DNA of 64,000 nt from Laguncularia racemosa (GCA_037954665.1 JBBMOL010000198.1:806001-870000); one strand, 5' to 3'. Shown: positions 40,895-53,030, counted from the first letter of the stretch. Numbers and translations: made by a program. Notes: a model not told the origin generated them from the letters alone.

Positions 40895-43162
40895 ATGACT
40901 CGTTCTTCTCATACAGGTGTACTCACTTATAATCCAGAGATTGAGAAGACTCTTAAGAGGTTGCGAAGAGAAGCTAGATCACTCCCTGGACTGAACTTGG
41001 CATCGGATTTGTCTGATTCATCCGTTGATTCTGAAAAAGAAGACGATATGGCAAATCCTAAAAGAACATTGAGAGAATTGGCTGCACCGAATGTGAATCA
41101 ACAACCACTTTGTATTCACTATCCTGAATTGGCTATTGAGTTTGAGTTGAAATCTGGGTTGATACATCTGCTACCCATCTTTCATGGTCTTGAGAATGAA
41201 GATCCTCACAAACATTTGAAAGAGTTTCATATAGTGTGTTCTAGTATGGGGCCGCAAGGAATAATCGACGATCAAATCAAGTTACGTGCTTTTCCATTTT
41301 CTTTAAGTACTAAAGCTAAAGATTGGTTGTTTTATTTGCCTCCAGGTTCTATAACCACTTAGACAGATATGGTGAGGCTTTTCTTGGACAAATTTTTCCC
41401 CGCATCTAGAGCTGCTGGTATAAGAAGAGAAATTTGTGGTATCAAACAGAGGGATACCGAGACTCTTCATGAGTATTGGGAGAGGTTCAAGCAACTTTGT
41501 GCAAGCTATCCACAACATGGGATCTCTGAACAACTTCTCATCCAATACTTCTATGAAGGCCTGCTTCCGATGGAAAGGAAGATGATGGATGCTGCAAGTG
41601 GAGGCGCCATAGTAAACAAAACCCCTGGTCAAGCTAGGGAATTGATCTCCATTATGGCTGCTAATTCGCAACAATTTGGGTATAGGCATGATACATCTTC
41701 AAGGAAGGTAAATGAGGTAAGTGTTTCTAACCTTGAACGTCAAATTTCTAACCTAACCTCCCTTATGCAGCAGATAGCTCTTGGAAATACACAACAGGTG
41801 AAGGCTTGTGAAATTTGTGCTGCTCCTAATCATCCTACCGACATGTGTCCCTCATTGCAAGATGACAATCATGAGCATGCCAATGCTATAGGAGGATTCC
41901 CAGGACAACCACAAAGGAAATATGATCCCTACTCGAATACTTATAAACCTAGATGGAGGGATCATCCTAACTTCAGATATGGCAATAACCCACAAAATTT
42001 CCAACAATTCCAGCCTAAGCCATCAAACCAAGTACCGCAAGCTCCTTCCACTTCAGGTATGTCTCTTGAGGAAATTGTTAAATCTCTTGCTATTAATACA
42101 AAACAATTTCAAGAGGAAACAAAGCAGAGCATTCAAAACTTGGAAAATCAGGTAAGCCAACTTGCTTCTGCTGTAAACAGGTTAGAAACTTGAGGTAAGT
42201 TACCTTCTCAAACTATTACAAATCCGAAGCAAAGCGTTAATGCAATTACCTTGAGAAGTGGAACAGAATTGCAGGGATCAAATAAGAAAAGACACCCATC
42301 TAATCTTGAGGAAGAGACTAAGAAAGAAATTTCAACTCGGAGCCAGCAGGACAACCGGATTAGAGGGTCTTTAGTTGAGCCATCAAGGGTCATGTTGACA
42401 CCACCTCATTTCCCTTCCAGATTAGCGAAATCCAAGAATGAAGTGGAAGAAAAAGAGATTCTTGAAACTTTTCGAAAAGTTGAGGTAAATATTCCTTTGC
42501 TTGATGCAATTAAGCAAATACCTCGCTATGCTAAATTTCTCAAAGAATTGTGCACTAACAAAAGGAAGCTGAAAGGTAATGAAAAGATTAGTGTGAGTGA
42601 GAATGTTTTAGCTATTATTCAGAAGAAGCTTCCTCCTAAATGTAAGGACCCAGGTATGTTTACTATTCCTTGCAAAATAGGTAATCTTGGAATCACTAAA
42701 GCCATGTGTGATCTAGGAGCTTCGATCAATGTCATGCCTTTGTCTGTTTATCAACGTTTGAATATTGGTCCCTTGAAGGAAACAAGCGTTATTGTTCAAC
42801 ATGCTGACAGATCCAATGTTTATCCTGAGGGAGTTCTAGAGGATGTTTTAGTTCAAGTTAATGGGTTGGTTTTTCCTGCTGATTTTTATGTGCTTGACAT
42901 GGAAGATAATGATTCTCATAATTCATCACTGATATTATTAGGGTGACCATTTCTTAAGACATCCAAGACGAAAATTGATGTAAATGATGGTACCCTCACT
43001 ATGGAATTTGATGGTGAAATGATTAAATTTAACATTTATGATGCCATGAAACATCCTAGCAATATCTCTTCTGTTTTTGTTGCAGATGTTATTGACCCAT
43101 CACCACAGGCACCAAAACTGGAATCAAAACCCTTACCCGAACACCTAGCCAGGAATGTCTAG
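40895..43162 (+). pseudogene. Athila-like Gag-protease polyprotein, three stops
   Basis: One frame runs from ATG 40895 (MTRSSHTGVLTYNPEIEKTL, then an arginine-rich segment) to TAG at 43160-43162. It is broken by stops at 41360-41362 (TAG), 42191-42193 (TGA) and 42944-42946 (TGA), all explicable as C-to-T or G-to-A changes (the last replaces the arginine of GRPF). The gag core has FHGLENEDPHKHLKEF, LRAFPFSLSTKAKDWLFYLP and LHEYWERFKQLCASYPQHG; the zinc knuckle is CEICAAPNHPTDMC. Then come NAITLRSGTELQG, DAIKQIPRYAKFLKELC and the protease with AMCDLGASINVMPLSVY. Without RT the element depends on others. Confidence 0.9.
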
Positions 43163-44471
43163 CCAAAGACGTTAAAGAAAGGCGCTTCATGGGAGGCAAC
43201 CCATGTCAAAAAAAAAAAAAAATCAATTTTAGTTTTGTTTTGATTCTTTCTTTTGCATCAGCTGCAACAAGGATACATATCATCAAATGACACTCTCTAG
43301 TGCTTAAGGGGAGAACTCCAATACCAGGGAAGTACCAGTATTCCCTTTCTCTTACCCTCTAATGTTCCTTGTGTTGTTAATTCCTCTTTAGTTGTGCTGA
43401 ATTAGGAACAATGAGGACACTATTCAAGCTAAGTGTGGGGGAGAGAATAATAAAATATAGAGAATAGAGAACTGACTTATACTCTGAATGTTTGTCCTTA
43501 AACAACCAATTTTTTTCAAAATTATCATGAAATTTGGAGATTGTACTAAATGTTGTAATAAGCATCTACAAAATGTGAAATTGACTTGTTCAAATGCTTT
43601 ACTCACCCACTGCTGTGATTAGAATACTTGGTTAAAATTAAGTAGTGAAATCTTTAAGAAACAAATTTACCTTGTATTTAGCCTTAGAATTGGAAGTCTA
43701 AGAGTAAGTCGAGTCCCTAAGTGAAAAATAAACAAGTTTACTTCTAGGTTATATTAGCAACTGTATACTCTTTGAAGTTGTTGTGAAAAAGAAAAGAAAA
43801 AAAATCAAGCATAGCCATTACTCCAATAATTCAAATAATTGAGTTAAGAGTATTCAAACTTGAATGTTAGAGTGAGGAAGAGTCCGTAGGGGTATCTTAA
43901 AACCCGGTCACTTGAGTGACGAGCTTGGGATGTGCCGAGTCAATGAACTCACTATAACGATAAGGGCGAAAAAGGCAAAACTTCATGAAAAGAAGCGGGC
44001 AAAAACCCGTCAAAATAGATGCTTGATTAAATCAAAAGAACAATGAATGTAAACATTCATTGAATTAAACAAGACTTATAATAAAAGGGGAGAAAATCTA
44101 TGGGAAGAGTTGATACTATATGCTTTTACTTTATGTTGCAAGGATTATATACTTGATAATATCCAATGAAGTTTAATTGGGTGTTTTTCTTTAGTGGATT
44201 AAGTATTTACTTTTGGAATAAAAATTCTTTTGCTAAACATGAGGATTAAAGTTTGTTTTGTTTAGATTAGCTATTAAATTTTGTCCATGGTAATTTGATC
44301 ACATGAAACCAGTTTGGTTGAAGTAGTAGACATTAAAATTACAAGTCATGAATTACAAATGAATAGATGCTTGGAATGATGAAAAGAAAGTTTGTATAAT
44401 CTATGATGGATTTCTCAATTGATTTGATTCAATTGCTTGAGGACAAGCAAGAGTTTAAGTGTGGGGGAATT
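43163..44471 (+). other. Athila-like 3' non-coding region with conserved block and two polypurine tracts
   Basis: The protease stop is followed at once by a motif typical of the end of Athila coding regions (GACGTTAAAGAAAGGCGC, TGGGAGGCAACCCATGT). An A-run is at 43207-43222. A polypurine-like AAGTGTGGGGGAGAGAA lies at 43430-43446, about 1 kb before the true one at 44457-44470. At 43900-43975 is the block shared with 28590-28740. No envelope-like gene is seen. Confidence 0.7.
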
Positions 44472-46140
44472 TGATAGAGCCATTTTATACTCAATCTTAA
44501 TAGTATGAATTATGTTAATTTATTATTGATTTTATAGAAATCATAAGGAAATGGTACTTAATTTTATTATGGTGATAAATTAGGTTAAATGGAGTCAAGA
44601 ATGCTAATTCAAGTAAACTAGAGAAGTCATCTACAATTTGGATCAAAGGCAAGGATTTACACCGCCGGAGGAAAGTACATGGGCGTGTAGTTGAAGTATA
44701 CGGCCGTGTACTTAGTTTTGAAGCCATAGGAAAATACATGGTTGAAGTATACGACCGTGTATCTGTCTAGAAGGAGGCACGGTTTGTAATACGGCCATGG
44801 TTCAAGCCATGCTATACACTGTACAAGAAGGTGGAAATGTGGACTATCAACAGAGAGAGACACGACTCGTGATCTAGCCGTGGTGGAAGACGTGGTGGAA
44901 GCCGTGGTTGAAGACGTGGTTGAAGTTGAAATGGAAGACGTGCCATATACTAAACAAGGAGGAGAAATTGTTGAAGAATCACCAGAGGAAGGCACGGCTT
45001 GACATCTAGCCGTGGTGGAAGACGTGGCACACACTGGACACGGAAGATGATATGTGAATTATACACAGAGGAAGGCATGGCTTGACCCACAGCCATATTG
45101 TAGGGCGTGCCAGGCAGACGATTATTCACTTCTCGAGATTTACATCAAAAAGGAAAGATATTTTCGTATCTTGCTAGCAAAAGATCATTTGCCATTCCCT
45201 TAACAATATAAATAGAACTAACCCTAGAGGAGTTTTATAATCTTGGACCATCTTGGAAACAAGAAGGAAGGAAGGAGGCAGAGCAAGGAAACCGGGAACA
45301 GAGGCTTATTATGTTTTTACTTTTAATTTTCATTTTGATGATGAACATGTGTAGCTAAGCAGATTTTCTAGCCAAAGGGTCATTGAAGTTTAATTCTCCA
45401 CGAATTGTGAGATCTAACTGAGTTGTCTTTAATCTATTCTTTGTTTTTAGATATTTATATATCTTCTGGAAGTTTTGTCAATATTATCTTTGTTGATTGG
45501 TATGAATTAGAGCTCTTCTACTCAATTAGCAAGTTAATATATTGTCAACTAGCACGTCAAATCCGTAATTGTTTGATAGTTCTAGTCTCGGTGACACTAT
45601 AACATGTTTGATTATAAAATAGATGATCGAATTCATGTTATGGAGATGTATGATCTTGTTTAAATAGGTTATCTTATAATCTACTAGCATGAATTGGTGG
45701 TCTCTCTTGTTTTTAATGCTATTGATAGATTAAATCCTAAGAGCTTGTTTAGGGTTATCTAATCGATAAAAGAAATAATCAAAGAGCTTGTTTTGATTAT
45801 CGAGGAAGTAAGGAGAGATAGGTTATTAGAGCTTGTTAATAACCATAACCAGTTTATTTAGAAATAAGAGTAGAAAACATTTGTATCGATGATCAATTCC
45901 TCGAATTAAACTATCTTGATTCCTTTGGCTAGGCTTTTATCAATATTTGATTTTATTATCTTGTTTCAATATTATTTTGATTCACAAACAAAACCCCCCA
46001 TTTTTCTTTTCCTCTTTATTCTCTTTGAATAGAAATATATTTAACCAATCCTTGTGGATACGACCCTACTCACTACTATACGCAAATCAAATCATTGTCT
46101 AGGAGTAGGTTTTTATTTTTGTTGGATTTGACACCCATCA
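44472..46140 (+). repeat. Athila-like 3' LTR (1,669 bases)
   Basis: It is the partner of 39146-40843, with a somewhat different number of palindromic core units. It ends TTTGACACCCATCA, followed by CTTAG. Confidence 0.93.
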
Positions 46141-46395
46141 CTTAGTGATCAAGGAAGTTTGTATGTGACCCAAAGAGCTAAGGTACCATTTAGTGTAGGG
46201 CATAAATATTATGATGAGATTGAGTGTGATATCTTGCCTATGTGTGCATCTCATATATTGCTTGGCAGACTTTGGTTATATGACAGGAGGGTCTTACATG
46301 ATGGCTTCAGGAATACTTATGTGTTCCAGAAGGAAGGCAAACGAGTTATTCGGAATCCTATGTCACCTTCAGAGGTCCAAAATGTCCAGCAATAG
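46141..46395 (+). pseudogene. Gag-less pol: protease C-terminal part
   Basis: It resumes the protease behind the nested element: QGSLYVTQRAKVPF, CDILPMCASHILLGRLW, GFRNTYVFQKEGKRV. It ends SEVQNVQQ and TAG (46393-46395). The minus-strand relative at 60748-61236 ends at the same place with the same NVQQ and TAG. Confidence 0.85.
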
Positions 46396-47222
46396 ATCAG
46401 TTGACCATCAGAGGTTAAAAGGGCTTTAATACAGTGTGATGATTCTAGGGAAAAGAAGGTATTATTGATGGGATAGGGTGAGATGGAGAGGTTAATTACA
46501 GAAGAGGCTCCAACATACTTGCTTCAGTTAAGATGTGTATTAGGGTTATAGGAGCCACAATCTCTACCTTTAGCAGTTTCTTAGGTATTGAATGAGTATA
46601 CTGACATTTTTCTTGATGATTTGCTAGTAGGATTACCACCTTTGAGAAGGATAGAGCATGCTATTGATCTTATGCCCGGTTCAATGTTACCAAACCGACC
46701 TACATATCACGTGAATCCCGAGGAGGGTAAGGAATTGAAGTGCCAGGTAGATGAATTGGTTGAACGGGGGTTTGTTAGAGAGTCCTAGCCCATGTGCTGT
46801 TCCCGTCCTTCTTATTCCTAAGAAGGACGGGAATGTGTATTGATAGTAGAGCCATCAACAAAATCACCATCAAATACAGGTATCCTATTCCTAGACTTGA
46901 TGATATGTTAGATGAGCTGCATAGTTCACAGGTCTTCTCCAAAGTGGATCTTAAAAGTGGATATCACCAGATTCGGAAGAGAGAAGGGGATGAATGGAAG
47001 ATCGCTTTTAAAACACGTCATGGACTGTATGAGTGGTTGGTTATGCCCTTTGGTTTGAGTAATGCTCCTAGTACTTTTATGAGGTTGATGAATTAAGTAC
47101 TGAAAGAATTTTTAGGAAAATTTGTTGTTGTTTATTTTGATGATATTCTAATCTACAGCAAAAACCTAGAACAACAAATGGAGCATCTTCGAGCAGTATT
47201 TTCAATATTGAGGACACAAATA
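46396..47222 (+). pseudogene. Gag-less pol: reverse transcriptase, broken
   Basis: RT fragments are in order: LNEYTDIFLDDL, GLPPLRRIEHAIDLMPGSML, RPTYHVNPEEGKELK, then after a frameshift near 46787 and a small deletion at about 46831 INKITIKYRYPIPRLDDML, VDLKSGYHQIRKREGDEW, VMPFGLSNAPSTFMRLMN, a TAA, then FVVVYFDDILIYSKN with the catalytic aspartates. Several stops lie in the first 200 bases. The RT is cut at about 47220 and joined to an integrase tail from another family. Confidence 0.87.
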
Positions 47223-47541
47223 TGCTTTGAACTCAAAGATCGGATTTGGGTGTGCATATGCCAAAAGCGATTCCCAGCATAAAGGCGATCAAAGCGGCTT
47301 CAAAGAGGCGAGGGTCCATTTTGAGTCCTCGAGTGCATCAACGACAATGTTTATAGATTAGAATTGCCAGGTAAGTATCAAATTAATACTATTTTTAATA
47401 TTACTGATTTGAGTTCTTATAATGCAGGTAACAATTTGAGGACAAATCCTTTTCAAGAGGAGGGGAATGATGGAGATCACACTAGGAGGATTGGTCTACG
47501 GATGATCAAAGACAAGATAAAGAGATTGGAGCAAGGAGCAT
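47223..47541 (+). pseudogene. CRM-like integrase tail (other family), reading into LTR
   Basis: It reads ELKDRIWVCICQKRFPA, LECINDNVYRLELPGKYQIN and FNITDLSSYNAGNNLRTNPF, passing through the polypurine stretch (QEEGND) into the LTR, where it ends after KDKIKRLEQGA. It resembles 50843-51269 more than the integrase tail of 53124-63039, supporting the chimeric origin. Confidence 0.8.
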
Positions 47542-48093
47542 GACCCTATTTGCAGTGCGAATCACAAAGGCAGAATTCGAGGAAGGGATCAAAGGCCGAC
47601 AACTTCACAATTACTGAAGCTTAGTGGCAAGCTTACATGTCATTTTAAGCCAGTTGGAGATATGTTCAAAGTCGTTGGCTTTGGTGCCGGCTTTGTAATA
47701 TTTTAGGTCGCCGACGTATAACGTTTTCCTTAGTCACATTGGGTTTTTTTTTTATGACGTTTTGTTTACTCTTTGTTGTGAGACTACAAATAGTTGTCAC
47801 ACACTCATTTGTAAGGAACTTTTTGGCAAAGTTTATTCATAAATCGAGAATTATTTCTCTTTGGCTCTTGAAAGAACTAATTGAACTTATCAGATTTTGA
47901 ATCCGTGGTGTTCATCCAAAACTTATCAATTGATCATTCTATAATCGATTGTGGCATTATCACTTATACCAAGGTTCTTGTCTCATTTATAGACAAAGGG
48001 TTGCAATGTCCATTGTTCTTGATAGATCCATAGGTTGTCAGATTAGAAAATCTAGTTGTCGGGTTTCGTCATGTGTTGGTAGGGTTTGCATCA
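47468..48093 (+). repeat. CRM-like 3' LTR (626 bases), unmatched
   Basis: It starts TGATGGAGATCACACTAGG behind a purine tract and ends TAGGGTTTGCATCA. The end part (CCAAGGTTCTTGTCTC, GGGTTTCGTCATG) resembles 12650-12778 and 50665-50830. There is no partner of the same sequence on the left. Confidence 0.8.
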
Positions 48094-49960
48094 ATTTAGA
48101 AACTTTTCCAAACAACTTAATTAAAAAATTCCCTTTGATCACTATTAAGCGAATAACGATTTATAATTTAGATTAACTTGATAGTGGAATTTGCAGTCAT
48201 ACAATCAAACAATTAATAAATTGCAAGAAAAATAAAAAAGTAGAGTTAAAGAAAATTAGGCAATGATGTAAAGTGGTCTCACTTTGTACGTCAGTTTACT
48301 CTTTTAGCCTCTACTACTAGGATCCTAGTTGACTTTATTAGTTTTTTCCACAATATCAAAAAATAAAATTTAATGAGTGTTACAACAGTTAGCCACTTTA
48401 CAATCTCTATCTAATACAACTTTCAATCACTTCTCTACTCTGTCTCCCTTAACTCAAAAGTTAAGCTAATTCACACAAAAACTACAAAGAAAAAATGAGC
48501 AATTTCAAAATGAAGTTTTTCAACTATAGGGATATAACAAATAGCGATCCTCTACAATATTAGATCAACACATAAAATAAAATAAGCTTTTTCTCATGAT
48601 TAGAAATTGTATCTATTTGTTTTGTCGCTTATATTGTTGTTATCATTATTATATCTTCTATCTTGCTTTAGCTCCATATTTATAGGTGTTGTGTGCAATG
48701 TTCAAATCTTGATTTTCTTCTTGATCATAACTATCTTCGATATTTCATCTTTCATTCATTTGTTTAAATATGATGTTTCATCAAATCTGAATAATCATTA
48801 GTATTTAATGTTGTTAATCTCCTATTAATATTTCAAAATCTTTCCTTTCTAGTATTCAAATCAATAATTTGCTTTCATTTTATAAATTATCCTTTCGACT
48901 TGACAGTAAATATCCCATGATATTAAGAACCAATTTTAGTGAAACAAGTCAAATATATTATCTAAATACATTTAACTTGTGGAGGCGAGTCTTGACTAGC
49001 AATTAATAATTTTCTTATTTTTTATCTTCATAAAACTATATTCCATCATTTCCAATGTGTATCGTCTCTTTGTTTTTCTTCAAAATCTTCTTAACTTGTC
49101 ATTGTATTTTGGAATAAGAATTCCAATTGAGTATATGCTTTCTTTCTTTTACTTTTCATAATTGATCTTGCTTTCGAACAATCATACCTGCTCCAAATAG
49201 CTTAATTTTGCACACTTAAAAATGTATCAATAATTCATAACAAAAATTATACATTTCTCTTCTCTTTTAGTTTGTTGAAAAATTACAAATTTATTACCAA
49301 CTAGTGTCAATGTTACTTTGTTAACTTTGTTAGCATTAAAAGACTTCAACATTCTCAATATTCTCAACATTCTTCCCCTTTTTAATGATAACAAAACCTT
49401 TTTCTATTATTCAAATATTTTCATGCTATTAACACATATTATTCCTATCCTTATCCTATATATTATATATGTTATTTTCCTTTACAGAGTTCTTCCTTCC
49501 TTTTTTAAAATTATTACTCTCCTTCTTAACCTGTGATTCTTATTTTATTTAGTTATTCATCTTTGTTTCTTTTTCTCATTCTTACGATTTTTCTTCTTTT
49601 CTTTTACTTTTTGGATTTTTCTTCTTTTTATTAGCATCAATGAAAATAGTGATAAACTACTTAAAAAGGTCCATCTAACAATCAATAACATAACATAAAC
49701 ATAGAAACATGGAGTATTCATCCATTCAAATCTAACAACTTAAAAATAAATAAATAAACTTAACCATAAATATAACAAGAAAAATTAAAAAAGCATCTCT
49801 TTTATGAGAATGTTTTAGCCACCTCTCTTCTCTCTCTCTCTCTCTCTTTTTTTTTTTTTCTTATTAAGATCATCAATCATCTCTTTTATAAGAGCATCTT
49901 GAAAGTTCCTAACTTCTTCGATTGGTGTTTCTTCATAAGATATCATCCATAGGTCGATGG
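48094..49960. other. Non-coding AT-rich stretch
   Basis: No supported gene is seen. Small hydrophobic open frames (48607-48801, 49318-49536) are low-complexity. A CT microsatellite with a T-run is at about 49826-49860. Confidence 0.5.
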
Positions 49961-49979
49961 GTAAAGGAGGTTTACTTGT

Positions 49980-50640
49980 GATCCACCTCTTAAGAGGGGT
50001 TGATGTCTTATTTCAATATGTTTAGAATGTGAATACTGTATTGGATTTTAAGTTAATTTAATAACACTAATATTATCACAATTAATGTGTATATTCTATA
50101 ATTTCAAACCATAATCTAGTGTGCAACAATTTCAAATTAAAACATTCTCTACTTCTACTATTGAGAGAGCAACTAAATTTTTTTTTGGAAAACCAAGAAA
50201 TTGTTCTCTTAAAACTTGACATGTGCTAAAAGCATTTTTTTGACCCACTTTACAATCTACATAATCAACATCTATCCAATTAAGTTAAAGTTCTAACACT
50301 TTAAGTAATAGATACCTCATTTTGCATGCTAACAACATATTTAAAAATTCTTTATACTACAATTAAGTATGTTTCTGTTAGGGAACTTTGAAAATGTGCA
50401 CTAATACACACAAAAAAATATATCAGGCCTAGATGTAGTCAATTAAAGTAAAAAAAACAATCAACCTTTGATATAATTTTTCATTACCTTCTTTCCATTT
50501 GAATTTAAATCCAGCTTTATTGAATAACTCATTGGAGTAGCTACAGTCTTGACATTTTCAAAACCAAACTTCATTAGAATTTTCCTCATATATATCTCTT
50601 GATAAACAAATATATCATCACTAGTTTTTTTTTGTTTTTA
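49980..50640 (-). pseudogene. Degenerate copia RT/RNase H remnant
   Basis: Translating the minus strand by eye and allowing frame changes gives a copia RT end and RNase H: QEIYMRKILMKFGFENVKTV, TPMSYSIKLDLNSNGKKV, LTTSRPDI, then VDCKVGQKNAFSTCQ, LVALSIVEVE, NISVIKLT and YSHSKHIEIRHQPLL. No frame stays open for long. It is unrelated to the copia element at 11148-34036 in sequence detail and clearly older. Confidence 0.75.
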
Positions 50641-50664
50641 TCTAAGAAAGAAGTTTAATTCCCG

Positions 50665-50835
50665 CTGATGTGAACCCTGCGAACTTATGACGAAACCCGA
50701 AATCTAGATTTGATAATCTCACAATCGATGAATCTATTAAGAACGATGGAACCGCAACCCGTTGTTCTTTGATGAGACAAGAACCTTGGTATAGATGTTA
50801 ACGCCACAATCGATTATGGAATGATACTAACTTGA
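50665..50835 (-). repeat. CRM-like LTR, 3' part only
   Basis: On the minus strand it contains CCAAGGTTCTTGTCTCAT, CAACGGGTTGCGG and GGGTTTCGTCATAAG and ends GGGTTCACATCA at 50665. It is fused directly to the integrase tail: the first part of the LTR and the polypurine tract are missing. Confidence 0.75.
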
Positions 50836-51387
50836 TACTCACCTAGCAATTCCAGTCTGTAAGCATTGTCATTGATGCACTCGAGGACTCGAAAAGGACC
50901 CCCGCCTCTTGGAAAGAGCTTTTATCGCCTTTGTGCTGGGAATAGCTCTTGGTGCATGTGCACCCAAACCCAATCTCTGGGTTCAAAGAGTATTTGATGG
51001 CGCCCTTTGTTGGCTTGTTTTGGATATTGCTCCATCCATCGCTCAATATTGAGATTGGCCTTCTCGTGAATCTGCCTAACAAATTCAGCTTTCCTTTTGC
51101 TATTAACGTGTTCAAACATAGGTAAAGAAGTTAAATCTAATGGAGTAAAAGAATTTAGACCATATACCACCTCAAAAGATCTCTTTTTTCCTAAGAACAA
51201 AGCATTCTTAATCTCACTGGTCCTCGCATAAAAATTTTCTTTCCATTCTATTTTTCTCTCATCACTCAAGTTTCTCCCTTTCTTTTCTCTTTCCTTTGGC
51301 TTAAACTCTCTCTCTCTCTTTCTTCTACAACAACGCTCGATTTATTCTTTTCACTCACTCTCTTTTGTTCACTCTCTCTCTGTAACC
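50836..51387 (-). pseudogene. CRM-like integrase tail joined to protease linker
   Basis: It reads FEVVYGLNSFTPLDLTSLP, EFVRQIHEKANLNIERWMEQ and EPRDWVWVHMHQELFPAQRR, then in a shifted frame the INDNAYR-like end. On its right is a lysine/glutamate-rich linker (51290-51387) that normally precedes RT. RT, RNase H and most of integrase are therefore deleted between them. Confidence 0.8.
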
Positions 51388-51752
51388 TTACTTGATCTTC
51401 ATAACCTCACTAGGTATTAGAGGAAAAAGAGTAACAGGTTTCTGATCATGTACAAAAGAGTACTTGTTGGTGAATCCATCATGCTTCACCTGCCTATCAA
51501 ATTGACATGGCCTCCTTAACAACAAGTGTGCGACTTGTATTAGAACTACATCACATAGAACTTCATCCCCATACTTTCTAATGTTAAAAGAAACCAACAC
51601 CTGTTTTGTTACTCTCACTTCACCACTATTGTTTAGCCATTGCAATTTATAAGGACGAGGATGCTTACTTGTGGGAAGCCCTAATTTCTCCACCATGGTC
51701 GTGCTAGCAACATACAACTCCCACCATCTATAATCACACTACACACTTTGTT
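51388..51752 (-). pseudogene. CRM-like protease
   Basis: It reads VCSVIIDGGSC at the right, then after a frameshift near 51718 VASTTMVEKLGLPTSKHPRP, YKLQWLNNSGEVRVTKQVLV and LLLRRPCQFDRQVKHDGFTN. The active-site aspartate is present. It belongs with the gag remains at 51753-53030. Confidence 0.85.
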
Positions 51753-53030
51753 TTGAACTAGGCATCTAGTATGAAAAATAGTTTCCCATTGCACATTTTC
51801 CTCTCCTTTTGTCTGCACATTCAAATCCTTCTTGGCTACCGATAACTCACCCTGAACAGCATACTCCTCCCTATTATCATCATCATCCTCCAGTGGTGGC
51901 ATAGAATCATGATTTGATTCATTATCCTTCTCAATCTCTCCATTATCCCTCATCATCATGACTCTTTTGTTTGGACATTGATTAGCTATGTGACCTCTGC
52001 CTTGACATTTAAAACACTTAATATCATAATTCCTATTAGAAGAAGAATCAAGTTTACCTTTATTCCCATGAAATGCCAATTCTGACTTTTGTTCTAGCAT
52101 TGGTTTGGATTGGGGCTATTTCTCCTCCCTCCATGTATTAGCTCTCCAATTAGAAGAACTCAGTGTGGCATGTGTGGTGCTACTACCTTTCCACTTGAGT
52201 TGCTTCTCCACCTTAATAGCCATATGCACCATTTCCCCTAATTCAACATAATGCTACAACTCCACCACATTCTGAATCTCCCTATTCAATCCAGTTAAAA
52301 ACCTCGCTATAGTCACCTCTCAGTCCTCCTCAATATTAGCCTGAATCATGATAACCTCCATCTCTTTATGATATTCCTGCACATTACAATTGCCTTGCTT
52401 AAGGGTTTGTAATTTGTTGTAAAATTCCCTATAGTAGTATATAGGCACAAATCGCTTCCTCATGATCCTCTTCATCTCTTCCTATGTCTCTACTAGTGGT
52501 TCCCTATTTCTCCTTCTATTTAACAATAACTGATCCCACCAAACAATGGCATAATTTGAGAATTCAATGGCAGCAAGTTTTACCTTCTTGGCTTCAAAAT
52601 AATTGTGGCATTCAAAAATCAACTCTACCTTCTTCTCCCACTCTAAATACACCTTGAGGTCATTCTTCCCTTAGAAGGAAGGGATTTTCATCTTTATATT
52701 CCCTAAGTTATTATCCTCAGCATTCCTATCTCCTCTATTCCTCCTTCATTCCTCCTATAACCTACAAATCAATCCTGATCAGATTCATCTACAAATCCTT
52801 CCTTAGCCCATTCATCTTCTTCCATGCACATTACCTTTCTTAGAATTTTATCCCTCCTATGCCCTACAGAAGCAATTTGTGACTACTCAAGGTTCTACTC
52901 TATCTGCTCATGAAATTGATCCATCTCCACTCTAAACATTCTTCCCATCTTAGTAGTTAAAGTTTCCATGATCAATTTCGTGTCAATTCCCCTCATCACA
53001 CTTTTAAGAGAATTTCTATTAGACATATTA
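51753..53030 (-). pseudogene. CRM-like Gag, decayed
   Basis: The zinc knuckle CFKCQGRGHIANQC is at about 51980-52022 with NKRVMMMRDNGE behind it and an acidic linker (MPPLEDDDDNREE). The capsid part (52101-53030) is broken by many stops but shows LNSQIMPLFGG-like, YTTIGNFTTNYKPLSK-like and RMFRVEMDQFHEQIE pieces colinear with 13350-14320. The start MSNRNSLKSVMRG lies near 53025. The order is that of the CRM-like element at 11928-18598. Confidence 0.8.

Larger units (their letters stand above)
39146..46140 (+). mobile_element. Athila-like gag-protease-only element, duplication CTTAG
   Basis: A 6,995-base plus-strand element is flanked by CTTAG at 39141-39145 and 46141-46145. LTRs: 39146-40843 and 44472-46140. 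Primer site TGGCGCCGTTGCTGGGGA at 40849. Polypurine tract AAGTGTGGGGGAAT at 44457-44470. The interior has gag and protease, then passes to the 3' non-coding region without any RT, RNase H or integrase. Confidence 0.94.
36962..48093 (+). mobile_element. Chimeric CRM-like element (gag-less left half, different right LTR)
   Basis: The left half has LTR 36962-37988, primer site 37994, leader and a protease start, all matching the gag-less element at 53124-63039. The right half (46141-48093) continues protease and RT, then jumps at about 47220 to an integrase tail and an LTR (47468-48093) of another CRM-like family. The two LTRs do not match and no duplication is found. It looks like a recombinant or deletion product of two elements. 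An Athila-like element (39146-46140) is nested in the protease. Confidence 0.75.

Noticed and set aside
47468..48093. Treating this LTR as the partner of 36962-37988
   Set aside because: Sequence and ends differ throughout and no target duplication matches. The chimeric explanation fits better.
48607..49536. Small hydrophobic open frames
   Set aside because: They are leucine/isoleucine-rich translations of AT-rich sequence without start context or motifs.
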